This document shows positions 1 to 10,774 of a DNA stretch of 64,000 nucleotides, one piece after another. Each line of letters starts with the position of its first letter. The stretch's first letter is position 1. This DNA is from Parvibaculum sp. (GTDB taxonomy: Bacteria; Pseudomonadota; Alphaproteobacteria; Parvibaculales; Parvibaculaceae): assembly GCA_002695905.1 (NCBI GenBank), contig NZQM01000105.1, positions 1 to 64,000 on the forward strand, given 5' to 3'. The notes beneath the pieces were generated by a model. That model was not told the DNA's origin. It worked only from the letters and a program-made list of their open reading frames with translations, and searched no databases. The translations under genes were made by a program, and so were the position numbers.

Positions 1-530
1 CGATCTTTGCAGGCTCCGAACCGGTAGACCCAGCGCATCGGAAACCACCGGCCAGGGCCAAACCCGCGCCACATCGGTCGAAATCAGGCGTGTTATGGCT
101 CCTGTTACCGGCTGTTTTTCATTGCCCCCATAGACGATCAGTCTTTCCGTGTCGTCACCATCTGAGGCTGGAGAGGCAAAGCCCTGCCATTCAATCCTCC
201 CCATCGCCCAGCACACCGGCAGCATTTTCATTGCCTATTTTGATGCAGTTGGCCTCTATGAGCTTCACCGGTCTTCGGGCGGTACGTCCACAGCGCCAAA
301 CCGTGTTACCAAGGCGTCTGGTCCATCAGGGGTCAGGTCGAGCCGGTTTGTTGAATGGGTGTAGCGTTCAAACCGCTCCCACTTTTCCGCCAGCACAGCC
401 GGTGCTCGCGAGCGGCGAAGGACGTGTAGGACTGGATCAAATTCCACACATTTTAAATCCTCGCGCAAATCAAGGTTCAAAGCGGCGGCGCCGACATGCT
501 CAGAATCTTCGGTCTGCGGCGGAGATGTTC
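1..530 (-). pseudogene. AraC-family-type transcriptional regulator, frameshifted remnant (continues beyond left window edge)
   Basis: Minus-strand translation is AraC-like only if frames are switched: 'NLDLREDLKCVEFDPVLHVLRRSRAPAVLAEKWERFERYTHSTNRLDLTPDGPDALVTRFGAVDVPPEDR', then 'RPVKLIEANCIKIGNENAAGVLGDGED', then 'IEWQGFASPASDGDDTERLIVYGGNEKQPVTGAITRLISTDVARVWPWPVVSDALGLPVRSLQRS' (HTH-like) in another frame. Confidence 0.5.
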
Positions 531-633
531 AAGCCTTTAATTGCCAGAGAGGTGACCTAAACGTCAGGATAGATCTTCCCAGGAGACCGAATTCATGACC
601 AATTCGCACCCCTAACAAGCAACACGGTCGATT

Positions 634-1330
634 TATGTCGCCGCTGCGGGTTTTCTTGTTCTGCATATTGTCATTGTCTTTGGTGGTTTCACGACACTGG
701 CTGTGGAGTTCAGTTTCCCGAAGTGCTGCGGCTCCCGACACAGGAACGCCTGGCTATGTTCCGAGAGAACCAGCCTGTCATTGTGGCGACCTATTGGGCG
801 CTCATTATGTCCGGCTTTACCCAGATCTTGGCGGCTGTATTCCTGGCTTTGGCGTTGAGACCTTACCGAGGTGGCCTTGTCATCCTTGCCCTCATTTTCG
901 GCACCATTAACGGCCTCGGTCAGGCGATAGGGTTTGGCCGGTGGGCCATTTTTGATGCCCTATCTTGCAGAACAGATGGCTGACCCGACGATCAGTGCCT
1001 CGGCCAAGGAGATGATTGGGCTCATCGAAGGGAGCTTCAATCGCTATGCGGTATGCTGGTGGGCGAGCATTTGTCCAATCTCGCCATGGGCTTCTGGCTG
1101 TTTTTTGCGGGCCTGGGTATCCGCAAATCCGACGTCCTCGATCCGCGCCTCGGCACCATGGCCGTCATCTTGAGCCCGATCCTGTTCACCCTGGCGGCAG
1201 AGCATATGGGGTATGCTTAAAGTGCGCTGGCACTCATCACGACCTTCGGTCTGCCGCTGCTCGCAATCCTGCAAGTTGGGCTCGCATGGTAGCTGATCCA
1301 GCGCAATGGTCTCGCCAGCGCCCCTAAGAT
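634..1330 (+). pseudogene. polytopic membrane protein (DUF4386-like), frameshifted/interrupted
   Basis: Hydrophobic translation continues across three frames: 'IYVAAAGFLVLHIVIVFGGFTTLAVEFSFP', 'EVLRLPTQERLAMFRENQPVIVATYWALIMSGFTQILAAVFLALALRPYRGGLVILALIFGTINGLGQAIGFGRWA', 'PFLMPYLAEQMADPTISASAKEMIGLIEGSFNRYA', 'GMLVGEHLSNLAMGFWLFFAGLGIRKSDVLDPRLGTMAVILSPILFTLAAEHMGYA*'. Confidence 0.5.
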
Positions 1331-1382
1331 AGTTTAATTTCAAATACTTAGGAAACTTTTCGGATTCAATTTCTTAGAACCG

Positions 1383-2144
1383 TTAGAGGTAGGCGGAGAT
1401 GATCCCGAAGAAGTCTGTGGCGTTCAGGCTTGCACCGCCCACCAGCGCACCATTCACGTTCGGCACGCTCATGAGCTCTTCGGCATTTGATGGTTTGACC
1501 GATCCGCCATAGAGAATCCGGAATGCGTCGCCGTCGCTCCCAAATCGCGCTGCCAGACGCTTACGGATATGCGTATGAACCTTAGCCACATCCTCAGGCG
1601 TTGGCGTGCGGCCAGTGCCGATCGCCCAAACAGGTTCGTAGGCAATGACGGTGTTTTTGGCGGTGAAACCGTCGTCCAAAGAGCCCTTGAGCTGGCTGGT
1701 GATGATTTTAAGGGTGTCGCCAGCGTCCCGCTCTTTTTCTGTCTCACCAACGCAGATAATGGCGGTAATGCCTGCCCGATGAGCCGCCACCGCTTTCGCC
1801 TTCACCTCAGGACTGGTTTCCCCATGATCGGCCCGGCGCTCAGAATGGCCGACGATGACGAACTTAGCGCCGACATCTTTAAGCATCTCAGCGCTGACAT
1901 CTCCTGTATGGGCGCCACTCTGATTGGCATGGCAGTCCTGAGCACCGATAGCCACCTTGCTGCCTTTCGCCTTGGCAGCGAAAGCCTGGACCGATGGCAT
2001 GGGCGGGCAAATCAGCACCTCGCAGGGCACTCGGCCAGCCTTTTTAAGCTTTGTGTTGAGGGCATTTACCTCTTTCACCGAGGCTTTCAGGCCGTTCATC
2101 TTCCAATTGCCGGCGACCAACGGTTTGGGTTTTCTTGCAGCCAT
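1383..2144 (-). CDS. tpiA: triose-phosphate isomerase
   Basis: 253 aa; [34 protein letters not shown] motifs. Confidence 0.97.
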   Translation of the reverse strand: MAARKPKPLVAGNWKMNGLKASVKEVNALNTKLKKAGRVPCEVLICPPMPSVQAFAAKAKGSKVAIGAQDCHANQSGAHTGDVSAEMLKDVGAKFVIVGHSERRADHGETSPEVKAKAVAAHRAGITAIICVGETEKERDAGDTLKIITSQLKGSLDDGFTAKNTVIAYEPVWAIGTGRTPTPEDVAKVHTHIRKRLAARFGSDGDAFRILYGGSVKPSNAEELMSVPNVNGALVGGASLNATDFFGIISAYL

Positions 2145-2357
2145 CTTCTCGTCTCCCTGAAAGCTCTCATGCGCACTTTGTGTCAGCGTTTACCAGAACT
2201 GTCAGCATCCGCCAAGAAAGAGCCGTTGCCCATGCCAATTTTCTTTTATGCCACTTGCCCTTAACTGGATCGCGCCCGTATCATGCGCCCCGTCTGGAGG
2301 CGCTGATTTGGCGTCTCTTTTTACACTTACTGCCAGGCGGCGAAAGACAATACGCAC

Positions 2358-4256
2358 ATGCTCCACCAACTGAGAAAAACAGCAAGCGGCTGGGTCGCTT
2401 ACCTCATCATCATCCCGCTGGTGGCTGCCTTCGCAGTTTGGGGCATTGGCGATATTTTAACTGGGTTCGGGAGTGACACAGTCCTCACCGCTGGCGAAAC
2501 CGAAATCAGCGCGCAACGCTTCAACGCAGAATATGCGCAGCGTCTTGACGATTTCAGTGACCAAATTGGACAATATGTGTCGCCTCAAGATGGACGTCGC
2601 TACGGCATTGATCGACGGGTCCTGTCGCAACTGGCTGGTTCCGCTGTTCTGTCAGAAGAGGCCCGTGCTCTCGGCCTGGCTGCATCAGATGAGATGGTCG
2701 CAACCGACATTCGGACAGACGAGACTTTTTTTGGTGCCTTCGGCCAGTTTGACCGCCAGACCTTCGAATTGGCGCTCCGTCAAAATCAGCTCTCAGAACA
2801 GGTATTCGTTGCTGACCGTCGTGACTTTCTGACGCGCGATCAGCTGCTTTCTACTGTCACAGCAGGCGCAACTCCTGCGGCGGGTCTTGCCGAAGCACTC
2901 TACGAATATCGCTATGAGCGCCGCAGCGTTCGCTACATCACACTGCCACCAGACCTTGTTGAAAACATTGATGATCCGGCGGAAGACGTGCTTGAAGCTT
3001 ACCACAGCCAAGCCGCGATCCGGTTTACGCGTCCTGAAACCCGCTCGTTTAGCGTCGTAACAATCCGGCCAAGTGATATTGCCCCAACGCTTGCGGTCGA
3101 TGAGGAAGTGTTGCGCTCAGAATTCGAAGACCGTCGTGGCTCGTATGACCAACAGGAAACACGGTCTGTTATTCAAATCCCCGCTCCCGACACGGCCAAG
3201 GCGCTCGAGATCAGCGAAAAACTGCGCGCAGGGAGCGCGATCGAAGAAGTGCTGGCTGAAATCGACCTCAAAATCGATGATGTCACCATTAGTGATGCGA
3301 CGATTACAGGTTTCCTCAGCGACGATATTGGGACGGAGGCCTTTGCTCTAGAAGACGGAGAGATTAGCGATCCAATTGATGGACCGCTTGGTCCGGTCGT
3401 TCTGATCGTAACTGGCATCAAACCAGCCGTTCCAGCCGACTTCGAAGATGTACGCGATGAGCTGCAACAAGAGTTGGTCGCTGAACAGGCCTCCGATGCT
3501 GTGTTCGACATATACAATACGATTGAGGACGAGCGCGCCGGAGGCGCCTTGCTGGCTGAAATTGCCCGCAGCCAATCACTGGATATTGTCACCGTTGAAG
3601 GTGTTACTGAACAGGGACTGACCGTCGCGGGGCCACCGCCTGAAAACATGCCAAATATTCAGGGATTGATGCCGCTGGTCTTCGCAAATGATATCGGGAT
3701 TGATATCCCAGCCGGAGAGCTGGACGATGAAGGATACTTCTGGATAGAAGTGAGCAATGTATCGCCAGCCGAGTTGAAACCGCTTGACGACGTACGCGAT
3801 GATGTCATTGCTCTGTGGAAGCGCGAACAGCGCAAAGTGCTTCTCGAAGAGCTGGCACAATCGCTCGTTGAACGGGGAAACCTTGGCGAGAGCATGGATA
3901 AAATCGCCGAGGAATTTGACCGAGCGGCGTTCACCTCTCCGCTCATGGTCCGTCGCTTCAACAATGAGACCTTCTCGCGGATAGGCGTCACAAACGTATT
4001 TGCAACGCCAATCGATAAGTTCACTCATGCTCTTGCAGGTTTTGGGGACAGCATGGTGTTGATGCAGGTCGCCTCAATTGAAACACCCGAGCCCGGCGAC
4101 GGGACCGCTGAGCTTTCAGAGATCGAAGACGGACTCAAAACAACCGCGTCGGATGATCTCATCGCTTCACTTGTCGTTGCGTTGCAAGAGAAGTATGAGG
4201 TTGAGGTAAATTATGGACTTCTCGATCAGATGCTTTCGCCGGGGACCGGCGGCTGA
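2358..4256 (+). CDS. SurA N-terminal/PpiD-like periplasmic peptidyl-prolyl isomerase-type foldase
   Basis: 632 aa; N-terminal TM 'WVAYLIIIPLVAAFAVWGIGDIL', SurA_N-like region; upstream of trpE as often in alphaproteobacteria. Confidence 0.85.
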   Translation: MLHQLRKTASGWVAYLIIIPLVAAFAVWGIGDILTGFGSDTVLTAGETEISAQRFNAEYAQRLDDFSDQIGQYVSPQDGRRYGIDRRVLSQLAGSAVLSEEARALGLAASDEMVATDIRTDETFFGAFGQFDRQTFELALRQNQLSEQVFVADRRDFLTRDQLLSTVTAGATPAAGLAEALYEYRYERRSVRYITLPPDLVENIDDPAEDVLEAYHSQAAIRFTRPETRSFSVVTIRPSDIAPTLAVDEEVLRSEFEDRRGSYDQQETRSVIQIPAPDTAKALEISEKLRAGSAIEEVLAEIDLKIDDVTISDATITGFLSDDIGTEAFALEDGEISDPIDGPLGPVVLIVTGIKPAVPADFEDVRDELQQELVAEQASDAVFDIYNTIEDERAGGALLAEIARSQSLDIVTVEGVTEQGLTVAGPPPENMPNIQGLMPLVFANDIGIDIPAGELDDEGYFWIEVSNVSPAELKPLDDVRDDVIALWKREQRKVLLEELAQSLVERGNLGESMDKIAEEFDRAAFTSPLMVRRFNNETFSRIGVTNVFATPIDKFTHALAGFGDSMVLMQVASIETPEPGDGTAELSEIEDGLKTTASDDLIASLVVALQEKYEVEVNYGLLDQMLSPGTGG

Positions 4257-4286
4257 TCCAGTCGCTTAAAACAGATTATTTGACTA

Positions 4287-4324
4287 GAGCGGTTTCCAAT
4301 TAAACGGAATCACGAGAGACGCTC
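4287..4324. repeat. intergenic palindromic repeat (GAGCGGTTTCC...GGAATCACGAGAGACGCTC)
   Basis: Inverted repeat GAGCG/CGCTC with inner GTTTCC/GGAATC arms (one mismatch); resembles dispersed alphaproteobacterial intergenic palindromes. Confidence 0.5.
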
Positions 4325-4430
4325 GCATTTATTTATTGGTCGCGTTTTCGAACCACAAAAGTCTGCAACTTTTATTGAAAACGCTCTTAAAGGAGACTGA
4401 CCCTGGCGGCGGCCTGGGTTGGAGTGTTTC

Positions 4431-5942
4431 ATGTTCCATCCAGCGTTTGACGAATTTGAGTCTGTCTACTCCAATGGAGTGGCTCAGGTCGTCTGGACGC
4501 GGCTGGTCGCAGATCTCGAGACACCGGTGTCAGTCTATCTCAAAATCGCTGCGGAACAGCCAAACAGTTTCCTCCTCGAGTCTGTCGAAGGTGGCGCCAC
4601 GCGTGGGCGCTATTCCATTATTGGCTTGGACCCTGACGCAATCTGGAAGGCGCAAGGCGACACTCCGTCGCTTAACCTGAATGCGGAACACGACCCTTCC
4701 GCATTTGAGGTTTGTGGCAAGGGAACGCTGGATGCTCTTCGAGATTTCATAGAAAGCGCTCACATTGATCTCCCCGAAGATCTGCCACCCATGTCAGCAG
4801 GTGTCTTCGGATATATGGGCTATGACGCCGTGCGGCTGATGGAGCATCTGCCGAACGAAAACCCGGACGCATTGGGCCTGCCAGACGGACTTTTTCTGCG
4901 CCCGACAATGATCGCCGTTTTTGACTCGGTTAAAGACGAGGTCATTCTCGTCACGCCGGTGCGCCCCAATGAGGGGACCACGGCCAAAATGGCCTATGAG
5001 AAAGCCCTCGACCGACTTGAGCGCACAATCACGCGTTTTGATCAGGCGCTCCCTCATGCAGAGCCCGAGGTTGATGTCACGGCTTTACCTGCGCCGACCT
5101 CCAATACGCCGAAAGAGACCTATTTCGACATGGTCGCCCGCGCTAAAGAGTATATCGCCGCCGGGGACATTTTTCAGGCTGTCTTGAGCCAACGGTTTGA
5201 GACGGATTTCGAACTTCCGCCCTTTTCTCTCTACCGGGCGCTGCGCCGGATCAATCCATCGCCCTATCTCTTCTTCCTAAACTTCGAAGGATTTTCCTTG
5301 GTTGGCTCAAGCCCGGAAATTCTCGTGCGCGTTCGGGACGGCAAAGTCACTATTCGCCCGATCGCCGGCACTCGCCATAGGGGTGCGAACCGCGCAGAGG
5401 ATGAAGCAATTGCAGAAGATCTGCTCAGTGATCCAAAAGAACGTGCTGAGCACCTGATGCTTCTGGATCTGGGCCGCAACGATGTTGGACGTGTCTCTAA
5501 ACTCGGTTCCATCGAGGTGACTGACCAGTTCGCGCTTCAATACACCTCTCATCTCATTCATATCGTGTCGAATGTAGAAGGCGATCTCGATCCGCGTTTT
5601 GATGCCATTGCAGCACTGATTGCTGGGCACCCGGCCGGGACCGTGTCAGGCGCACCCAAGGTGCGCGCGATGGAGATCATTGATGAGCTGGAGCTGGAAA
5701 AACGTGGTGCTTATGCGGGCCTTGTCGGCTACTTCTCGGCAGCGGGTGACATGGATACTTGCATCGTTCTGCGAACAGCTGTCGTCAAAGACGGCAAAAT
5801 GTATGTACAGGCCGGCGGCGGCGTCGTCGCTGACTCTACGCCTGAATATGAATATGCGGAGTCTGTGAATAAAGCGAAGGCGCTCTTCCGGGCCGCTGAA
5901 GAGGCCGTCCGTTATGCATCAGAGGCTGGACGCGGCCAGTAA
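4431..5942 (+). CDS. trpE: anthranilate synthase component I
   Basis: GTRHRGANRAEDEAIAEDLLSDPKERAEHLMLLDLGRNDVGRV; ORF called from TTG 4419, ATG at 4431 more likely. Confidence 0.96.
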   Translation: MFHPAFDEFESVYSNGVAQVVWTRLVADLETPVSVYLKIAAEQPNSFLLESVEGGATRGRYSIIGLDPDAIWKAQGDTPSLNLNAEHDPSAFEVCGKGTLDALRDFIESAHIDLPEDLPPMSAGVFGYMGYDAVRLMEHLPNENPDALGLPDGLFLRPTMIAVFDSVKDEVILVTPVRPNEGTTAKMAYEKALDRLERTITRFDQALPHAEPEVDVTALPAPTSNTPKETYFDMVARAKEYIAAGDIFQAVLSQRFETDFELPPFSLYRALRRINPSPYLFFLNFEGFSLVGSSPEILVRVRDGKVTIRPIAGTRHRGANRAEDEAIAEDLLSDPKERAEHLMLLDLGRNDVGRVSKLGSIEVTDQFALQYTSHLIHIVSNVEGDLDPRFDAIAALIAGHPAGTVSGAPKVRAMEIIDELELEKRGAYAGLVGYFSAAGDMDTCIVLRTAVVKDGKMYVQAGGGVVADSTPEYEYAESVNKAKALFRAAEEAVRYASEAGRGQ

Positions 5943-7082
5943 ACCACCATCGCTTGGCGCATCGGGGTCCGCCATTTTGCTGATTGGCGCCAGCTCCAAC
6001 CCTTTGCTCGCAAGACCTTGGACCCAGACTTCAAGCACGTCGAGTGTCAATTCATGGGGATGAGCAATTGCAATTGCCCTGCCTGTGGCACGCGCTGTGT
6101 TCTCAAGCTCATCCAGTTGCGCCAACAAACCGTCAGCGCCTACGGCATGATCCAGAAACACGTCTCGGCTCACGGTTGTGGCCCCGGCGGCCTCACCGAT
6201 CTTTGCTGCGAGTGTGTTCGCTGTCGTGCGGCTATCGAGAAAAAGTAACCCTCTAGCGCGGGCCTCACGCATGACCGGCAGCAGCGCGCGAACATCTGCC
6301 GTGAAACGACTTCCCATATGGTTGTTAAAGCCGATGGCGCCCGGAAATTGATCCAGCTGGTGGGCCAGAAGAGAAGCGATCTGGTCGCTTGATTGATCAA
6401 TCAGCAGCGCATTGGGGCCTGGATCCGCATCGCCCTCCGGCTCCATGGGAATATGGACCATCACCTCATGGCCCCGCGCTAGGGCCTCCACTGCGAGCCC
6501 ATGCGACGCTCGGCCATATGGCAAGAAAGAAAGTGTCACCTCTGCGGGGAGTTCAATCGCCCGCCGGGTGGATTTCGGGTCCAACCCCAGATCATCCATG
6601 ACGACGGCAATCTGAGGCCGCAAAGGTTCAGCCAAAGGCAAGCTGGCCGGTTCGATGATGGGCTGAGTGGTCTGAAGAGCAACGACGACCTCTGCTGCAC
6701 CAAAATCAGCCGGGAGATCGAGGAAATCGGTTTCAGGCTTTGCCAAAGCCGGTTCGGCCTTCGCTACCGGGAGAGGCACGTCAATGTCAGTCGCAGCGGT
6801 CACAAATGGATTGCCCAGCGTCATAATTGGTTGAGCGCTTGCTGGTTCAAGAATACGGGGCAAGGGCCTATTCGAAGCCAAAGGCACTTCGAGCCCAGCC
6901 GATGATGCTGTCTCCACAGTCTCTACGACAGCAATCAGGTCGGCATCTCCATCGAGAAGCACATAGCCCGCTGTTAGGCCAACCAACGCTCCCAATGCCA
7001 GCGCTGCACAAATTGCGAGCGCATAACCGCCCGACCCGACCGGGTCAGACGGTTTTCCGTCGTTTTGCTCATCCTGCTGCAC
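5919..7082 (-). CDS. divergent polysaccharide deacetylase family protein
   Basis: 387 aa; TM near N-terminus; 'PQIAVVMDDLGLDPKSTRRAIELPAEVTLSFLPYG', 'GAIGFNNHMGSRFTAD', 'FLDSRTTA'. Confidence 0.85.
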   Translation of the reverse strand: MQQDEQNDGKPSDPVGSGGYALAICAALALGALVGLTAGYVLLDGDADLIAVVETVETASSAGLEVPLASNRPLPRILEPASAQPIMTLGNPFVTAATDIDVPLPVAKAEPALAKPETDFLDLPADFGAAEVVVALQTTQPIIEPASLPLAEPLRPQIAVVMDDLGLDPKSTRRAIELPAEVTLSFLPYGRASHGLAVEALARGHEVMVHIPMEPEGDADPGPNALLIDQSSDQIASLLAHQLDQFPGAIGFNNHMGSRFTADVRALLPVMREARARGLLFLDSRTTANTLAAKIGEAAGATTVSRDVFLDHAVGADGLLAQLDELENTARATGRAIAIAHPHELTLDVLEVWVQGLASKGLELAPISKMADPDAPSDGGLLAASSL

Positions 7083-7196
7083 GCTGCGTTTCCCTCACCG
7101 CATATTTATCCGCAAAGGCGGACGGCCCCAATATGCAGTAGATTTTCATCCCTATTTCACCATATCTAGTACATGGTTCGCAATGGGGGAAAGGGT

Positions 7197-7205
7197 TTAT
7201 CCACA
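7197..7205 (+). promoter_or_regulatory. perfect consensus DnaA box TTATCCACA
   Basis: Exact 9-mer in the intergenic region upstream of trpG. Confidence 0.4.
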
Positions 7206-7229
7206 GGTTTTAGCCGGAGATTTGTCCCT

Positions 7230-7258
7230 CTTGTTGCCGGAGATCGGCGTGCCTATAA
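7230..7258 (+). promoter_or_regulatory. candidate sigma70-type promoter for trpG
   Basis: CTTGTT-N17-CTATAA. Confidence 0.5.
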
Positions 7259-7343
7259 GAAAGTCCCTATATTGCAAGCACTTGATACATGCTTTGGCGG
7301 GCGTTAAGCCGTCGCCATCCCTAGAGGTACGGAGTTCGCAGCG

Positions 7344-7937
7344 ATGCTGCTATTGATCGATAATTATGACAGCTTCACCTACAACCTGGTTCACTTCCTC
7401 GGTGATGTAGGCGCGGACTGCCTGGTGCACCGCAATAACCAGATCAGCGTCAGCGACGCGCTGGCGCTGAAACCGGATGCTGTCGTTATCTCTCCTGGTC
7501 CTTGTGATCCCGACCGGGCGGGCATCTGCCTGGATTTGGTTGCGGCAGCGGCTGAGGCAGAACTGCCGCTCTTTGGTGTGTGTCTTGGACATCAGTCTAT
7601 TGGGCAGGCGTTTGGCGGCACCATCGTTCGGGCTCCTGAAATGATGCACGGCAAAATGAGTCCGATCTCTCACGAAGGTAAAGGTGTGTTTGGCGGGCTG
7701 CCGAACCCCTTTGAGGCGACCCGGTATCATTCACTGACCATAGCCCCGGAGAGCCTTCCCGACTGCCTTGAGGTCACGGCGCGCAGCGACGACGGTGTCA
7801 TCATGGGCGTGCAACACACATCGCTCCCCATTCATGGGGTTCAGTTTCACCCCGAAAGCATTGCGTCGGAACATGGGCGCGACATCCTTGCAAACTTCCT
7901 GGACCTTGCAGGCGTTAAACGCACGCTCCCAGCTTGA
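7344..7937 (+). CDS. trpG: anthranilate synthase component II (glutamine amidotransferase)
   Basis: [41 protein letters not shown]. Confidence 0.97.
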   Translation: MLLLIDNYDSFTYNLVHFLGDVGADCLVHRNNQISVSDALALKPDAVVISPGPCDPDRAGICLDLVAAAAEAELPLFGVCLGHQSIGQAFGGTIVRAPEMMHGKMSPISHEGKGVFGGLPNPFEATRYHSLTIAPESLPDCLEVTARSDDGVIMGVQHTSLPIHGVQFHPESIASEHGRDILANFLDLAGVKRTLPA

Positions 7938-7965
7938 ATTTGCCCACTTGAATAGATTGTTTAGT

Positions 7966-8982
7966 ATGACCGACTTTAAAAGCCTGATTGCTAAAGTAGC
8001 CGATGGGCGTGCCCTTTCCAGTGATGATGCCGAGGCCGCCTTTGACGCCATGATGTCCGGCGAGGCCACCTCCGGGCAGATCGGTGCCTTCCTCATGGCA
8101 TTGCGTGTCCGCGGCGAAACCGTGGATGAGATCACGGCAGGTGCCAAGATCATGCGGTCAAAGGCCGTTCAGGTTCCTGCCCCGGCGAACGCCATCGACA
8201 CGTGTGGCACCGGAGGAGATGCGTCTGGCACCTACAATATCTCTACTGCCGCATCCTTTGCCGTGGCTGCTTGCGGTGTTCCTGTCGCAAAACATGGCAA
8301 TAAAGCCCTCTCGTCCAAATCTGGGTCTGCTGAAGTTTTGGAGAAGCTGGGCGTCAAGCTCGACATTGGTCCTGATCAGATCCGTCGCTGTATCGATGAG
8401 GCAGGCATTGGCTTCATGTTTGCACCCGCCCATCATTCGGCGATGAAACATGTGGGCCCAACACGAGCTGAACTTGGTACACGGACGATCTTCAATCTTC
8501 TCGGTCCTCTTTCCAATCCCGCCGGGACTAAATTTCAAGTCGTCGGCGTTTTTGACGACAAATGGGTTGAGCCTCTCGCCCATGTTTTGAAAAACCTGGG
8601 CTCTACGAGGGTCTGGGTCATGCACGGAAGCGACGGGCTGGACGAGCTCACCACCACCGGACCAAGCCGTGTGGCAGAATTGAAGGACGGAAACGTCTCG
8701 ACCTTTGACGTGACACCGGAAGAAGTTGGATTGCCACGGGCTGCGGCTGCGGACCTTAAAGGCGGCGATCCAAACGAAAACACAGCAGCGCTTCGGAGAT
8801 TGCTTGATGGAGAGAGCGGGCCTTATCGCGATATTGTTGCGCTCAACGCTGCCGCCTCTCTTGTTGTTGCTGGTAAGGCACCCTCACTTAAAGACGGTGT
8901 CCAAATGGCGGGAGACGCGATCGCATCCGGCGCTGCAAAAGCAGCGCTCGACAAGCTTGTCGCTGTTTCGAACGAGGTCTGA
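7966..8982 (+). CDS. trpD: anthranilate phosphoribosyltransferase
   Basis: [54 protein letters not shown] 7966 in-frame within ORF 7768..8982. Confidence 0.97.
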   Translation: MTDFKSLIAKVADGRALSSDDAEAAFDAMMSGEATSGQIGAFLMALRVRGETVDEITAGAKIMRSKAVQVPAPANAIDTCGTGGDASGTYNISTAASFAVAACGVPVAKHGNKALSSKSGSAEVLEKLGVKLDIGPDQIRRCIDEAGIGFMFAPAHHSAMKHVGPTRAELGTRTIFNLLGPLSNPAGTKFQVVGVFDDKWVEPLAHVLKNLGSTRVWVMHGSDGLDELTTTGPSRVAELKDGNVSTFDVTPEEVGLPRAAAADLKGGDPNENTAALRRLLDGESGPYRDIVALNAAASLVVAGKAPSLKDGVQMAGDAIASGAAKAALDKLVAVSNEV

Positions 8983-8985
8983 CCC

Positions 8986-9786
8986 ATGGCAGACATTTTA
9001 GAAAAGATCAGCGCCTATAAGCTGGAAGAAATCGCTGCCGCAAAGGCCGCGCATCCCTTGAGCGCGGTGGAGCTCAAGGCGAAATCAGCGTCTGCCCCTC
9101 GTGGCTTTGCCAAGTCGCTTAGCACTTCTGTGGATGCGGGCCGGTACGCGCTCATCGCAGAGATCAAGAAAGCGAGCCCCTCCAAAGGTCTGATCCGGGC
9201 TGACTTTGACCCTCCTGAACTTGCAAAAGCTTATGAAGCAGGTGGGGCCACATGCCTTTCTGTTCTGACAGATGGTCCTTCTTTCCAGGGCGCCCCAGAA
9301 TTTCTGACCGCTGCGCGGGCGGCCGTCTCTCTGCCAGCGCTCAGGAAAGATTTTCTCTATGACCCATACCAGGTCGTCCAGGCCCGTGCCTGGGAAGCAG
9401 ACTGTATCCTGATCATCATGGCGAGCGTGAGCAACGCACAGGCAGCGGAACTCGAACAGACCGCCTTTGACTGGGGCATGGATGTGCTCATTGAGGTTCA
9501 TAACGGAAACGAGCTGGACCGTGCTCTAAATCTCAAGAGCCCGTTGATTGGCATCAACAATAGGAACCTGCGGACCTTTGAAACCAGCCTTCAAACCACG
9601 CTGGACCTTGCCCCGCGCGTGCCCGCAGATCGGATGGTTGTTGGCGAAAGCGCTTTATCAACACCTGCAGATCTTGCCACCCTGTCGGCTGCAGGCGTCA
9701 ATACGTTCCTTATTGGGGAAAGCCTGATGCGGCAAAGCGATGTAGCTCAGGCCACCCGGGATCTGCTTCATAAGGAAGATGCATGA
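8986..9786 (+). CDS. trpC: indole-3-glycerol phosphate synthase
   Basis: [43 protein letters not shown]. Confidence 0.97.
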   Translation: MADILEKISAYKLEEIAAAKAAHPLSAVELKAKSASAPRGFAKSLSTSVDAGRYALIAEIKKASPSKGLIRADFDPPELAKAYEAGGATCLSVLTDGPSFQGAPEFLTAARAAVSLPALRKDFLYDPYQVVQARAWEADCILIIMASVSNAQAAELEQTAFDWGMDVLIEVHNGNELDRALNLKSPLIGINNRNLRTFETSLQTTLDLAPRVPADRMVVGESALSTPADLATLSAAGVNTFLIGESLMRQSDVAQATRDLLHKEDA

Positions 9787-10292
9787 CGGTCCACATTCGG
9801 CCGGTTGAACCCGACGAAATTCCCTTGCTGGGTCCGATAGAAAAATCGGCAGGTGAGTTGTTCCGCGACCATGACATGGATGATGTCGCCGATGGCGGAC
9901 ATATGCCCGCCAATTTTATTCTTTCCTTCACCCGGTTTGGTAGCGCCCTTGTTGCCGATGTGGAGGGCGCCGTTGCAGGTTTCGCCCTTGTCGCCACCTA
10001 TGACAACCACGCTCACCTCTATGAAGTATCAGTCGCACAGGAATTTCAAGGGCAAGGCCTTGGCCGTAAGCTTGTTGAGGGTGCTTGCAACTGGGCGGTT
10101 TCGCAAAAATACACAGCGCTCACCCTATCAACATTTAGCGACGTTCCCTGGAACGCGCCTTTCTATGCCACACTTGGATTTCAAGTGCTCCCAGAGTCGG
10201 AATGGAGCCCAGCCTTTCACATGTTGAGGGGCCGCGAAGAAGATGCAGGGCTCGACATTTCTCGGCGCTGTTTTATGAGGAAGGAACTCTGA
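9783..10292 (+). CDS. GNAT family N-acetyltransferase
   Basis: 169 aa; '[27 protein letters not shown]' acetyl-CoA-binding motif. Confidence 0.85.
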   Translation: MTVHIRPVEPDEIPLLGPIEKSAGELFRDHDMDDVADGGHMPANFILSFTRFGSALVADVEGAVAGFALVATYDNHAHLYEVSVAQEFQGQGLGRKLVEGACNWAVSQKYTALTLSTFSDVPWNAPFYATLGFQVLPESEWSPAFHMLRGREEDAGLDISRRCFMRKEL

Positions 10293-10774
10293 TGAGCGAC
10301 CAGAAGCTCAGTCATGTTGATGCCGACGGACGCATTGCGATGGTTGATGTCACAGAGAAGGACGTGACGGACCGTGTGGCAACAGCCTGCGGCCGGATCA
10401 CGATGGAACCGGCAACCCTTGATCTCATCCTCGAAAACCGTATTGCTAAAGGAAATGTGATTGAGGCTGCACGTCTCGCGGGCATTATGGGGGCCAAGCG
10501 GACGCATGATCTCATCCCTCTCTGCCATCCACTTCTTATCAACAAAGTCGCCATCGAGATTGAAGCTGACGAGGCCACAAGTTCGCTGACTGTTGAGGCG
10601 ACTGTTCGGGTATCGGGAAAAACCGGTGTGGAAATGGAGGCACTGACGGCTGTGACCGTTGCGTGCCTCACCATTTATGACATGGCGAAAGCAGTTGATC
10701 GCAGCATGGCCATTGGCGACGTGCGTCTTACCCACAAGTCAGGCGGCCAGTCTGGGATCTATAACGCATCATGA
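10292..10774 (+). CDS. moaC: cyclic pyranopterin monophosphate synthase MoaC
   Basis: [57 protein letters not shown]; start ATG 10292 within ORF 10202. Confidence 0.96.
   Translation: MSDQKLSHVDADGRIAMVDVTEKDVTDRVATACGRITMEPATLDLILENRIAKGNVIEAARLAGIMGAKRTHDLIPLCHPLLINKVAIEIEADEATSSLTVEATVRVSGKTGVEMEALTAVTVACLTIYDMAKAVDRSMAIGDVRLTHKSGGQSGIYNAS

Noticed and set aside
1569-2264. 231-aa plus-strand ORF opposite tpiA
   Set aside because: Antisense to complete, conserved TpiA
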